Positions 34,985-48,182 of a stretch of DNA of 64,000 nucleotides are shown here, in pieces. This DNA comes from Mimachlamys varia. Lineage: Eukaryota; Mollusca; Bivalvia; Pectinida; Pectinidae. Both the position numbers and the translations under genes were made by a program. Position 1 is the first letter of the stretch, and every line of letters starts with the position of its first letter. A model generated the notes under the pieces. The model worked only from the letters and a program-made list of their open reading frames with translations. It did no database searches and had not been told where the DNA came from. The stretch covers positions 6,341,432 to 6,405,431 of the forward strand of contig OX392540.1 of the NCBI GenBank assembly GCA_947623455.1, written 5' to 3'.

Positions 34985-37900
34985 CAGGTCATATCTGTAT
35001 ATATAACTGTTACGGAAAGTAGGTTTTACTCACCTCATCCACTACAGGTCATATCGGTATATATAACTGTTACAGAAAGTATATTTTACTCATCTCATCC
35101 ACTACAGGTCATATCGGTATATATAACTATTACAGAAAGTAAATTTTACGGATCTCATCCACTACAGGTCATATCGGTATATATAACTGTTACGGAAAGT
35201 AGATTTTACGGATCTCATCCACTACAGGTCATATCGGTATATATAGCTGTTAATGAAAATATATTTTACTCATCTCATCCACTACAGGTCATATCGGTAT
35301 ATATAACTGTTACGGAAAGTAGATTTTACTCACCTCATCCACTACAGGTCATATCGGTATATATAACTGTTACGGAAAGTCGATTTTACGCATCTCATCC
35401 ACTACAGGTCATATCTGTATATATAACTGTTACGAAAAGTAGATTTTACGGATCTCATCCACTACAGGTCATATCTGTATATATAACTGTTACGGAAAGT
35501 AGATTTTACGGATCTTATCCACTACAGGTCATATCGGTATATATAGCTGTTACAGAAAATAGATTTTACTCATCTCATCCACTACAGGTCATATCTGTAT
35601 ATATAACTGTTACGGAAAGTAGATTTTACGGATCTCATCCACTACAGGTCATATCTGTATATATTACTGTTACAGAAAGTATATTTTACGTATCTCATCC
35701 ACTACAGGTCATATCGGTATATATAACTGTTACGGAAAGTAGATTTTACGGATCTCATCCACTACAGGTCATATCGGTATATATAACTGTTACGGAAAAT
35801 AGATTTTACGGATCTCATCCACTACAGGTCATATCGGTACATATAACTGTTACGGAAAGTAGATTTTACGCATCTCATCCACTACAGGTCATATCGGTAT
35901 ATATTACTGTTACGGAAAGTAGATTTTACGGATCTCATCCACTACAGGTCATATCGGTATATATAACTATTACAGAAAATAGATTTTACTCATCTCATCC
36001 ACTACAGGTCACCTCGGTATATATAACTGTTACAGAAAATAGATTTTACGGATCTCATCCACTACAGGTCATATCGGTATATATAACAGTTACGGAGAGG
36101 AGATTTTACGTATCTCATCCACTAAAGGTCATATCTGTATATATAACTGTTACGGAAAGTAGGTTTTACTCATCTCATCCACTACAGGTCATATCGGTAT
36201 ATATAGCTGTTACAGAAAATAGATTTTACTCATCTCATCCACTACAGGTCATATCTGTATATATAACTGTCACGGAAAGTAGGTTTTACTCACCCCATCC
36301 ACTACAGGTCATATCGGTACATATAACTGTTACGGAAAGTAGATTTTACGGATCTCATCCACTACAGGTCATATCGGTATATATAACTGTTACGGAAAGT
36401 AGATTTTACTCATCTCATCCACTACAGGTCATATCTGTATATATAATTGTTACGGAAAGTTGATTTTACGTATCTCATCCACTACAGGTCATATCTGTAT
36501 ATATAACTGTTACGGAAAGTAGATTTTACGCATCTCATCCACTACAGGTCACCTCGGTATATATAACTGTTACAGAAAGTATATTTTACTCATCTCATCC
36601 ACTACAGGTCATATCTGTATATATAACTGTTACGGAAAGTAGGTTTTACTCACCTCATCCACTACAGGTCATATCGGTATATATAACTGTTACAGAAAGT
36701 ATATTTTACTCATCTCATCCACTACAGGTCATATCGATATATATAACTATTACAGAAAGTAAATTTTACGGATCTCATCCACTACAGGTCATATCGGTAT
36801 ATATAACTGTTACGGAAAGTAGATTTTACGGATCTCATCCACTACAGGTCATATCGGTATATATAGCTGTTACAGAAAATATATTTTACTCATCTCATCC
36901 ACTACAGGTCATATCGGTATATATAACTGTTACGGAAAGTAGATTTTACGGATCTCATCCACTACAGGTCATATCGGTATATATAACTGTTACGGAAAGT
37001 AGGTTTTACTCACCTCATCCACTACAGGTCATATCGGTATATATAACTGTTACGGAAAGTCGATTTTACGCATCTCATCCACTACAGGTCATATCTGTAT
37101 ATATAACTGTTATGGAAAGTAGATTTTACGCATCTCATCCACTACAGGTCACATCGGTATATGTAACTGTTACTGAAAATAGATTTTACTCATCTCATCC
37201 ACTACAGGTCATATCGGTATATATAGCTGTTACAGAAAATAGATTTTACTCATCTCATCCACTACAGGTCATATCTGTATATATAACTGTCACGGAAAGT
37301 AGGTTTTACTCACCCCATCCACTACAGGTCATATCGGTACATATAACTGTTACGGAAAGTAGATTTTACGCATCTCATCCACTACAGGTCATATCGGTAT
37401 ATATAACTGTTACGGAAAGTAGATTTTACGGATCTTATCCACTACAGGTCATATCGGTATATATAGCTGTTACAGAAAATAGATTTTACTCATCTCATCC
37501 ACTACAGGTCATATCTGTATATATAACTGTTACGGAAAGTAGATTTTACTCATCTCATCCACTACAGGTCATATCTGTATATATTACTGTTACAGAAAGT
37601 ATATTTTACGTATCTCATCCACTACAGGTCATATCGGTATATATAACTGTTACGGAAAGTAGATTTTACGGATCTCATCCACTACAGGTCATATCGGTAT
37701 ATATAACTGTTACGGAAAATAGATTTTACGGATCTCATCCACTACAGGTCATATCGGTATATATAACTGTTACGGAAAGTAGATTTTACGCATCTCATCC
37801 ACTACAGGTCATATCGGTATATATTACTGTTACGGAAAGTAGATTTTACGGATCTCATCCACTACAGGTCATATCGGTATATATAACTATTACAGAAAAT

Positions 37901-39660
37901 AGATTTTACTCATCTCATCCACTACAGGTCACCTCGGTATATATAACTGTTACAGAAAATAGATTTTACGGATCTCATCCACTACAGGTCATATCGGTAT
38001 ATATAACAGTTACGGAGAGGAGATTTTACGTATCTCATCCACTAAAGGTCATATCTGTATATATAACTGTTACGGAAAGTAGGTTTACTCACCTCATCCA
38101 CTACAGGTCATATCTGTATATATAACTGTTACAGAAAGTATATTTTACGCATCTCATCCACTACAGGTCATATCGGTATATAGTTATCTGTTACAAAAAA
38201 TACATTTTACTCATCTCATCCACTACAGGTCATATCGGTATATATAACTGTTACGGAAAGTAGATTTTACGGATCTCATCCACTACAGGTCATATCTGTA
38301 TATATAACTGTTATGGAAAGTAGATTTTACGCATCTCATCCACTACAGGTCACATCGGTATATGTAACTGTTACTGAAAATAGATTTTACTCATCTCATC
38401 CACTACAGGTCATATCGGTATATATAGCTGTTACAGAAAATAGATTTTACTCATCTCATCCACTACAGGTCATATCTGTATATATAACTGTCACGGAAAG
38501 TAGGTTTTACTCACCCCATCCACTACAGGTCATATCGGTACATATAACTGTTACGGAAAGTAGATTTTACGCATCTCATCCACTACAGGTCATATCGGTA
38601 TATATAACTGTTACGGAAAGTAGATTTTACTCATCTCATCCACTACAGGTCATATCGGTATATATAGCTGTTACAGAAAATAGATTTTACGCATCTCATC
38701 CACTACAGGTCACATCGGTATATGTAACTGTTACTGAAAATAGATTTTACTCATCTCATCCACTACAGGTCATATCGGTATATATAGCTGTTACAGAAAA
38801 TAGATTTTACTCATCTCATCCACTACAGGTCATTTCGGTATATATTACTGTTACAGAAAATAGATTTTACTCATCTCATCCACTACAGGTCATATCGGTA
38901 TATAGTTATTACAAAAAATAGATTTTACTCATCTCATCCACTACAGGTCATATCTGTATATATAACTGTTACGGAAAGTAGATTTTACGTATCTCATCCA
39001 CTACAGGTCATATCTGTATATATAACTGTTACGGAAAGTAGATTTTACGTATCTCATCCACTACAGGTCATATCGGTATATATAACTTTAACGGAAAGTA
39101 GGTTTTACTCACCTCATCCACTACAGATCATATCTGTATATATTACTGTTACAGAAAATAGATTTTACTCATCTCATCCACTACAGGTCATATCGGTATA
39201 TAGTTATTACAAAAAATAGATTTTACTCATCTCATCCACTACAGGTCATATCTGTATATATAACTGTCACGGAAAGTAGGTTTTACTCACCCCATCCACT
39301 ACAGGTCATATCGGTACATATAACTGTTACGGAAAGTAGATTTTACGGATCTCATCCACTACAGGTCATATCGGTATATATAACTGTTACGGAAAGTAGA
39401 TTTTACGGATCTTATCCACTACAGGTCATATCGGTATATATAGCTGTTACAGAAAATAGATTTTACTCATCTCATCCACTACAGGTCATATCTGTATATA
39501 TAACTGTTACGGAAAGTAGATTTTACGGATCTCATCCACTACAGGTCATATCTGTATATATTACTGTTACAGAAAGTATATTTTACGTATCTCATCCACT
39601 ACAGGTCATATCGGTATATATAACTGTTACGGAAAGTAGATTTTACGGATCTCATCCACT
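34985..39660 (+). repeat. Higher-order repeat copy 1 within the 60-bp satellite
   Basis: Corresponds position by position to 39782-44457 at a constant offset of 4797 bp. Shared private variants include TAATGAAAAT (35251/40048), TCGATATATA (about 36733/41530), and the one-base-deleted unit near 38080/42877. The 337- and 202-codon frames starting at 37112 and 38313 are identical to those at 41909 and 43110. Confidence 0.9.
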
Positions 39661-39781
39661 ACAGGTCATATCTGTATATATAACTGTTACGGAAAGCAGA
39701 TTTTACGCATCTCATCCACTACAGGTCACCTCGGTATATATAACTGTTACAGAAAGTATATTTTACGGATCTCATCCACTA

Positions 39782-42700
39782 CAGGTCATATCTGTATATA
39801 TAACTGTTACGGAAAGTAGGTTTTACTCACCTCATCCACTACAGGTCATATCGGTATATATAACTGTTACAGAAAGTATATTTTACTCATCTCATCCACT
39901 ACAGGTCATATCGGTATATATAACTATTACAGAAAGTAAATTTTACGGATCTCATCCACTACAGGTCATATCGGTATATATAACTGTTACGGAAAGTAGA
40001 TTTTACGGATCTCATCCACTACAGGTCATATCGGTATATATAGCTGTTAATGAAAATATATTTTACTCATCTCATCCACTACAGGTCATATCGGTATATA
40101 TAACTGTTACGGAAAGTAGATTTTACTCACCTCATCCACTACAGGTCATATCGGTATATATAACTGTTACGGAAAGTCGATTTTACGCATCTCATCCACT
40201 ACAGGTCATATCTGTATATATAACTGTTACGAAAAGTAGATTTTACGGATCTCATCCACTACAGGTCATATCTGTATATATAACTGTTACGGAAAGTAGA
40301 TTTTACGGATCTTATCCACTACAGGTCATATCGGTATATATAGCTGTTACAGAAAATAGATTTTACTCATCTCATCCACTACAGGTCATATCTGTATATA
40401 TAACTGTTACGGAAAGTAGATTTTACGGATCTCATCCACTACAGGTCATATCTGTATATATTACTGTTACAGAAAGTATATTTTACGTATCTCATCCACT
40501 ACAGGTCATATCGGTATATATAACTGTTACGGAAAGTAGATTTTACGGATCTCATCCACTACAGGTCATATCGGTATATATAACTGTTACGGAAAATAGA
40601 TTTTACGGATCTCATCCACTACAGGTCATATCGGTACATATAACTGTTACGGAAAGTAGATTTTACGCATCTCATCCACTACAGGTCATATCGGTATATA
40701 TTACTGTTACGGAAAGTAGATTTTACGGATCTCATCCACTACAGGTCATATCGGTATATATAACTATTACAGAAAATAGATTTTACTCATCTCATCCACT
40801 ACAGGTCACCTCGGTATATATAACTGTTACAGAAAATAGATTTTACGGATCTCATCCACTACAGGTCATATCGGTATATATAACAGTTACGGAGAGGAGA
40901 TTTTACGTATCTCATCCACTAAAGGTCATATCTGTATATATAACTGTTACGGAAAGTAGGTTTTACTCATCTCATCCACTACAGGTCATATCGGTATATA
41001 TAGCTGTTACAGAAAATAGATTTTACTCATCTCATCCACTACAGGTCATATCTGTATATATAACTGTCACGGAAAGTAGGTTTTACTCACCCCATCCACT
41101 ACAGGTCATATCGGTACATATAACTGTTACGGAAAGTAGATTTTACGGATCTCATCCACTACAGGTCATATCGGTATATATAACTGTTACGGAAAGTAGA
41201 TTTTACTCATCTCATCCACTACAGGTCATATCTGTATATATAATTGTTACGGAAAGTTGATTTTACGTATCTCATCCACTACAGGTCATATCTGTATATA
41301 TAACTGTTACGGAAAGTAGATTTTACGCATCTCATCCACTACAGGTCACCTCGGTATATATAACTGTTACAGAAAGTATATTTTACTCATCTCATCCACT
41401 ACAGGTCATATCTGTATATATAACTGTTACGGAAAGTAGGTTTTACTCACCTCATCCACTACAGGTCATATCGGTATATATAACTGTTACAGAAAGTATA
41501 TTTTACTCATCTCATCCACTACAGGTCATATCGATATATATAACTATTACAGAAAGTAAATTTTACGGATCTCATCCACTACAGGTCATATCGGTATATA
41601 TAACTGTTACGGAAAGTAGATTTTACGGATCTCATCCACTACAGGTCATATCGGTATATATAGCTGTTACAGAAAATATATTTTACTCATCTCATCCACT
41701 ACAGGTCATATCGGTATATATAACTGTTACGGAAAGTAGATTTTACGGATCTCATCCACTACAGGTCATATCGGTATATATAACTGTTACGGAAAGTAGG
41801 TTTTACTCACCTCATCCACTACAGGTCATATCGGTATATATAACTGTTACGGAAAGTCGATTTTACGCATCTCATCCACTACAGGTCATATCTGTATATA
41901 TAACTGTTATGGAAAGTAGATTTTACGCATCTCATCCACTACAGGTCACATCGGTATATGTAACTGTTACTGAAAATAGATTTTACTCATCTCATCCACT
42001 ACAGGTCATATCGGTATATATAGCTGTTACAGAAAATAGATTTTACTCATCTCATCCACTACAGGTCATATCTGTATATATAACTGTCACGGAAAGTAGG
42101 TTTTACTCACCCCATCCACTACAGGTCATATCGGTACATATAACTGTTACGGAAAGTAGATTTTACGCATCTCATCCACTACAGGTCATATCGGTATATA
42201 TAACTGTTACGGAAAGTAGATTTTACGGATCTTATCCACTACAGGTCATATCGGTATATATAGCTGTTACAGAAAATAGATTTTACTCATCTCATCCACT
42301 ACAGGTCATATCTGTATATATAACTGTTACGGAAAGTAGATTTTACTCATCTCATCCACTACAGGTCATATCTGTATATATTACTGTTACAGAAAGTATA
42401 TTTTACGTATCTCATCCACTACAGGTCATATCGGTATATATAACTGTTACGGAAAGTAGATTTTACGGATCTCATCCACTACAGGTCATATCGGTATATA
42501 TAACTGTTACGGAAAATAGATTTTACGGATCTCATCCACTACAGGTCATATCGGTATATATAACTGTTACGGAAAGTAGATTTTACGCATCTCATCCACT
42601 ACAGGTCATATCGGTATATATTACTGTTACGGAAAGTAGATTTTACGGATCTCATCCACTACAGGTCATATCGGTATATATAACTATTACAGAAAATAGA

Positions 42701-44457
42701 TTTTACTCATCTCATCCACTACAGGTCACCTCGGTATATATAACTGTTACAGAAAATAGATTTTACGGATCTCATCCACTACAGGTCATATCGGTATATA
42801 TAACAGTTACGGAGAGGAGATTTTACGTATCTCATCCACTAAAGGTCATATCTGTATATATAACTGTTACGGAAAGTAGGTTTACTCACCTCATCCACTA
42901 CAGGTCATATCTGTATATATAACTGTTACAGAAAGTATATTTTACGCATCTCATCCACTACAGGTCATATCGGTATATAGTTATCTGTTACAAAAAATAC
43001 ATTTTACTCATCTCATCCACTACAGGTCATATCGGTATATATAACTGTTACGGAAAGTAGATTTTACGGATCTCATCCACTACAGGTCATATCTGTATAT
43101 ATAACTGTTATGGAAAGTAGATTTTACGCATCTCATCCACTACAGGTCACATCGGTATATGTAACTGTTACTGAAAATAGATTTTACTCATCTCATCCAC
43201 TACAGGTCATATCGGTATATATAGCTGTTACAGAAAATAGATTTTACTCATCTCATCCACTACAGGTCATATCTGTATATATAACTGTCACGGAAAGTAG
43301 GTTTTACTCACCCCATCCACTACAGGTCATATCGGTACATATAACTGTTACGGAAAGTAGATTTTACGCATCTCATCCACTACAGGTCATATCGGTATAT
43401 ATAACTGTTACGGAAAGTAGATTTTACTCATCTCATCCACTACAGGTCATATCGGTATATATAGCTGTTACAGAAAATAGATTTTACGCATCTCATCCAC
43501 TACAGGTCACATCGGTATATGTAACTGTTACTGAAAATAGATTTTACTCATCTCATCCACTACAGGTCATATCGGTATATATAGCTGTTACAGAAAATAG
43601 ATTTTACTCATCTCATCCACTACAGGTCATTTCGGTATATATTACTGTTACAGAAAATAGATTTTACTCATCTCATCCACTACAGGTCATATCGGTATAT
43701 AGTTATTACAAAAAATAGATTTTACTCATCTCATCCACTACAGGTCATATCTGTATATATAACTGTTACGGAAAGTAGATTTTACGTATCTCATCCACTA
43801 CAGGTCATATCTGTATATATAACTGTTACGGAAAGTAGATTTTACGTATCTCATCCACTACAGGTCATATCGGTATATATAACTTTAACGGAAAGTAGGT
43901 TTTACTCACCTCATCCACTACAGATCATATCTGTATATATTACTGTTACAGAAAATAGATTTTACTCATCTCATCCACTACAGGTCATATCGGTATATAG
44001 TTATTACAAAAAATAGATTTTACTCATCTCATCCACTACAGGTCATATCTGTATATATAACTGTCACGGAAAGTAGGTTTTACTCACCCCATCCACTACA
44101 GGTCATATCGGTACATATAACTGTTACGGAAAGTAGATTTTACGGATCTCATCCACTACAGGTCATATCGGTATATATAACTGTTACGGAAAGTAGATTT
44201 TACGGATCTTATCCACTACAGGTCATATCGGTATATATAGCTGTTACAGAAAATAGATTTTACTCATCTCATCCACTACAGGTCATATCTGTATATATAA
44301 CTGTTACGGAAAGTAGATTTTACGGATCTCATCCACTACAGGTCATATCTGTATATATTACTGTTACAGAAAGTATATTTTACGTATCTCATCCACTACA
44401 GGTCATATCGGTATATATAACTGTTACGGAAAGTAGATTTTACGGATCTCATCCACT
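39782..44457 (+). repeat. Higher-order repeat copy 2 within the 60-bp satellite
   Basis: Second copy of the ~4.7-kb block, separated from copy 1 by about two divergent 60-bp units (39661-39781). The near-identity implies very recent duplication, gene conversion, or an assembly artefact. A further partial relative (44944-45573) matches 43089-43718 at offset 1855. Confidence 0.9.
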
Positions 44458-46280
44458 ACAGGTCATATCGGTATATATAACTGTTACGGAAAATAGATTT
44501 TACGGATCTCATCCACTACAGGTCATATCGGTATATATAACTGTTACGGAAAGTAGATTTTACGCATCTCATCCACTACAGGTCATATCGGTATATATTA
44601 CTGTTACGGAAAGTAGATTTTACGGATCTCATCCACTACAGGTCATATCGGTATATATAACTATTACAGAAAATAGATTTTACTCATCTCATCCACTACA
44701 GGTCACCTCGGTATATATAACTGTTACAGAAAATAGATTTTACGGATCTCATCCACTACAGGTCATATCGGTATATATAACAGTTACGGAGAGGAGATTT
44801 TACGTATCTCATCCACTAAAGGTCATATCTGTATATATAACTGTTACGGAAAGTAGGTTTACTCACCTCATCCACTACAGGTCATATCTGTATATATAAC
44901 TGTTACAGAAAGTATATTTTACGCATCTCATCCACTACAGGTCATATCTGTATATATAACTGTTATGGAAAGTAGATTTTACGCATCTCATCCACTACAG
45001 GTCACATCGGTATATGTAACTGTTACTGAAAATAGATTTTACTCATCTCATCCACTACAGGTCATATCGGTATATATAGCTGTTACAGAAAATAGATTTT
45101 ACTCATCTCATCCACTACAGGTCATATCTGTATATATAACTGTCACGGAAAGTAGGTTTTACTCACCCCATCCACTACAGGTCATATCGGTACATATAAC
45201 TGTTACGGAAAGTAGATTTTACGGATCTCATCCACTACAGGTCATATCGGTATATATAACTGTTACGGAAAGTAGATTTTACTCATCTCATCCACTACAG
45301 GTCATATCGGTATATATAGCTGTTACAGAAAATAGATTTTACTCATCTCATCCACTACAGGTCACATCGGTATATGTAACTGTTACTGAAAATAGATTTT
45401 ACTCATCTCATCCACTACAGGTCATATCGGTATATATAGCTGTTACAGAAAATAGATTTTACTCATCTCATCCACTACAGGTCATTTCGGTATATATTAC
45501 TGTTACAGAAAATAGATTTTACTCATCTCATCCACTACAGGTCATATCGGTATATAGTTATTACAAAAAATAGATTTTACTCATCTCATCCACTACAGGT
45601 CATATCTGTATATATAACTGTTACGGAAAGTAGATTTTACGTATCTTATCCACTACAGGTCATATCTGTATATATAACTGTTACGGAAAGTAGATTTTAC
45701 GTATCTCATCCACTACAGGTCATATCGGTATATATAACTTTAACGGAAAGTAGGTTTTACTCACCTCATCCACTACAGATCATATCTGTATATATTACTG
45801 TTACAGAAAATAGATTTTACTCATCTCATCCACTACAGGTCATATCGGTATATAGTTATTACAAAAAAAAATAGATTTTACTCATCTCATCCACTACAGG
45901 TCATATCTGTATATATAACTGTTACGGAAAGTAGATTTTACGTATCTCATCCACTACAGGTCATATCTGTATATATAACTGTTACGGAAAGTAGATTTTA
46001 CGTATCTCATCCACTACAGGTCATATCGGTATATATAACTTTTACGGAAAGTAGGTTTTACTCATCTCATCCACTACAGGTCATATCGGTATATAGTTAT
46101 TACAAAAAATAGATTTTACTCATCTCATCCACTACAGGTCATATCTGTATATATAACTGTTACGGAAAGTAGATTTTACGGATCTCATCCACTACAGGTC
46201 ATATCTGTAAATATAACTGTTACGGAAAGTAGGTTTTACTCACCTCATCCACTACAGGTCATATCGGTATATGTAACTAT

Positions 46281-47989
46281 ATATTAGATAAAAAATAAAA
46301 GGATTCGCAAACATATCTCTCGTTACAAATGATAGTTCGAACTATCCGATTTATCATAAAATATCACAGTAAACAGTCAAATTGTTGTCCCAAAAGAACG
46401 ACGGCCTATTACTATATCATTACCAAGCTGGAGGAAAATAATGGTATGCAAATATGTCATATTCACTTACATCTCTAGGCCTAATTATAAATTTTCAAGT
46501 TCATACACAAAGTAGAGAAAATAACATGTATTTTGGCCGTGACCAAGATAGGGCCACACAGAATGATGGGAATTTACGCCATAAAGGCATTTACACACCA
46601 GAGAAATACTATAAGTGTTATTTCTACTAAATAACTTATATTGTGTCAATTGCTAGTTACACTATACAGGTTATGGTTATAGTTTCGTTAAAACAAAAAT
46701 GTGAACCTACAGTCAGACTGAGTCAGGGACGTATATGTCCCTGCTACAGTGTATAGTGATGTGTGAAGCACAGAGAACGTAATTATAAAACCACGAGCCT
46801 TTGCTCGCCATAGAAATGTATAACTGTTATTTTCAATAAATCAAATGTTTTGCCAATTCATATGTACATTATGCAGGTTCTGATAATGTCTCATAAAAAA
46901 TGTATAATAATCGATCAAGTCTATATTATCAAAAACAGATTAAGATATAGGAATAGATAAGCGACTTCGTCCCCCCACTCCCCCTCCCCTGAGGGAAGGC
47001 AACTTCCTTCACGCCGGTCGTAACACCGAATTCGGTGTAATTCTGTGTCTGTATCGGCGTAAAACTCGTAACTAACTAACTAAGATCAAGTTTATGCATT
47101 CAGTATATATATCACAACGTTAGTGACAATCAGGGAAAGTAACTCGTAAATAACACCATCATATCCAGAGGACGGATTTTCACTGTAATTACGAATTAAT
47201 ACTTCCGACCGACAAATTGGTCAAGTATTTTGGTTAACGCACATATATAGGTAATATAACATTGAAATCAAAATCAGGGTATTTGGCTATGCGCGATTAT
47301 ATAATCAAAGTTTAACAGCAAAGTACACTATGCCAGTACATTCCGCGATCCGCACAGAGAGGTATAGCACGAATGTATTCATACACTGAGAGGTCAGCCA
47401 GCAACAGAGACGTAATATTTAAATGAGCCTTGGAAGTGAAAAACTGATTTCTTTGTTACAAATCGCATACAGATTATTAAAATCGCCATAATTATTAACA
47501 ATACCATGGAAACATCATTCCCTGTTAGGTTTAGGCTTTCAAATAGTTCAGATATCATGCGATTGGTAGCAATTCAAGTTTTCCCGGAGCGCGGGAGGGG
47601 AAAAAATGACATGGGTCAAAGGTCACAGAATGGTGGCAGCAATAGACGCAAAAACTACTCGTAGTTTTAGCGCTAAAAACAAAAACAAATATTAGTATCC
47701 ACATTTTAAATAAAGTCCTCGTTATGTGAGGTATGTTCAGATGATGGTGGCATGCTCAGCTTATGAAATCTTTTATATACATATTTTCTACTTTGGTACG
47801 TATACTTATGGTATAAGACAAACTGTGTATACGGTACACACTTGTTAATATGTACGTACACTCTTTGAGACAATGATTTGTTGAAATGTATACGATTTGA
47901 ATCATTACGATTGCTTATTCAGCTGACGTAACATCGAGGAATGCAGTGTCGCCCGCTGTGAATGACAGCTGATCAATTGTAGCTATGGT
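46281..47989. other. Between satellite arrays, no gene recognised
   Basis: Holds the palindrome ACACCGAATTCGGTGT at about 47025-47040 and one AGGGACGTATATGTCCCT palindrome at 46726. No exon with recognisable protein similarity was found. Confidence 0.45.
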
Positions 47990-48182
47990 GCGCGCATGCA
48001 TATGCCTACCGGAAGGCGACAAAGCGAAAAGACGAAAAGACGCCAAAGCGAAATAACTAAATGACAGAAAGACGAAAAAAGACGAAATAACGAAAAAACG
48101 AAAAGACGAAAAAAAGGAAAGAACAAAAACACGAAAAGACGAAATAACGCAAAAAAGAAAGACAAAAGAGCTATATAACGCC
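47990..48182. repeat. Purine-rich GACGAAAA tract (left arm)
   Basis: Irregular repeats of AAAGACGAAAAGACG, CAAAGCGAAATAACG and similar. Its reverse complement character reappears at 51036-51125 (CGTTATTTCGTCTTTTCGTT), so the two tracts form inverted arms around the 38-bp array. Confidence 0.75.

Larger units (their letters stand above)
31419..46280 (+). repeat. 60-bp satellite array (about 247 copies) with higher-order structure
   Basis: The unit begins CATCTCATCCACTACAGGTC, then ATATCGGTATATATAACTGT and TACGGAAAGTAGATTTTACG, an exact 60-bp period for long stretches. Variation concentrates at a few sites (TCGG/TCTG, GTTACGG/GTTACAG, AGTAGA/AATAGA, TTACGG/TTACTC/TTACGC). Occasional short units (GTATATAGTTATTACAAA) and single deletions mark blocks. 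The segment at about 31.8 kb recurs ~1.02 kb later, and a ~4.7-kb segment recurs at 4797 bp. Since 60 is a multiple of 3, a 20-residue repeating frame (HPLQVISVYITVTESRFY) stays open for up to 643 codons. Confidence 0.98.

Noticed and set aside
31419..46280. CRISPR array
   Set aside because: Units are contiguous with no unique spacers, and the context is an animal nuclear genome.
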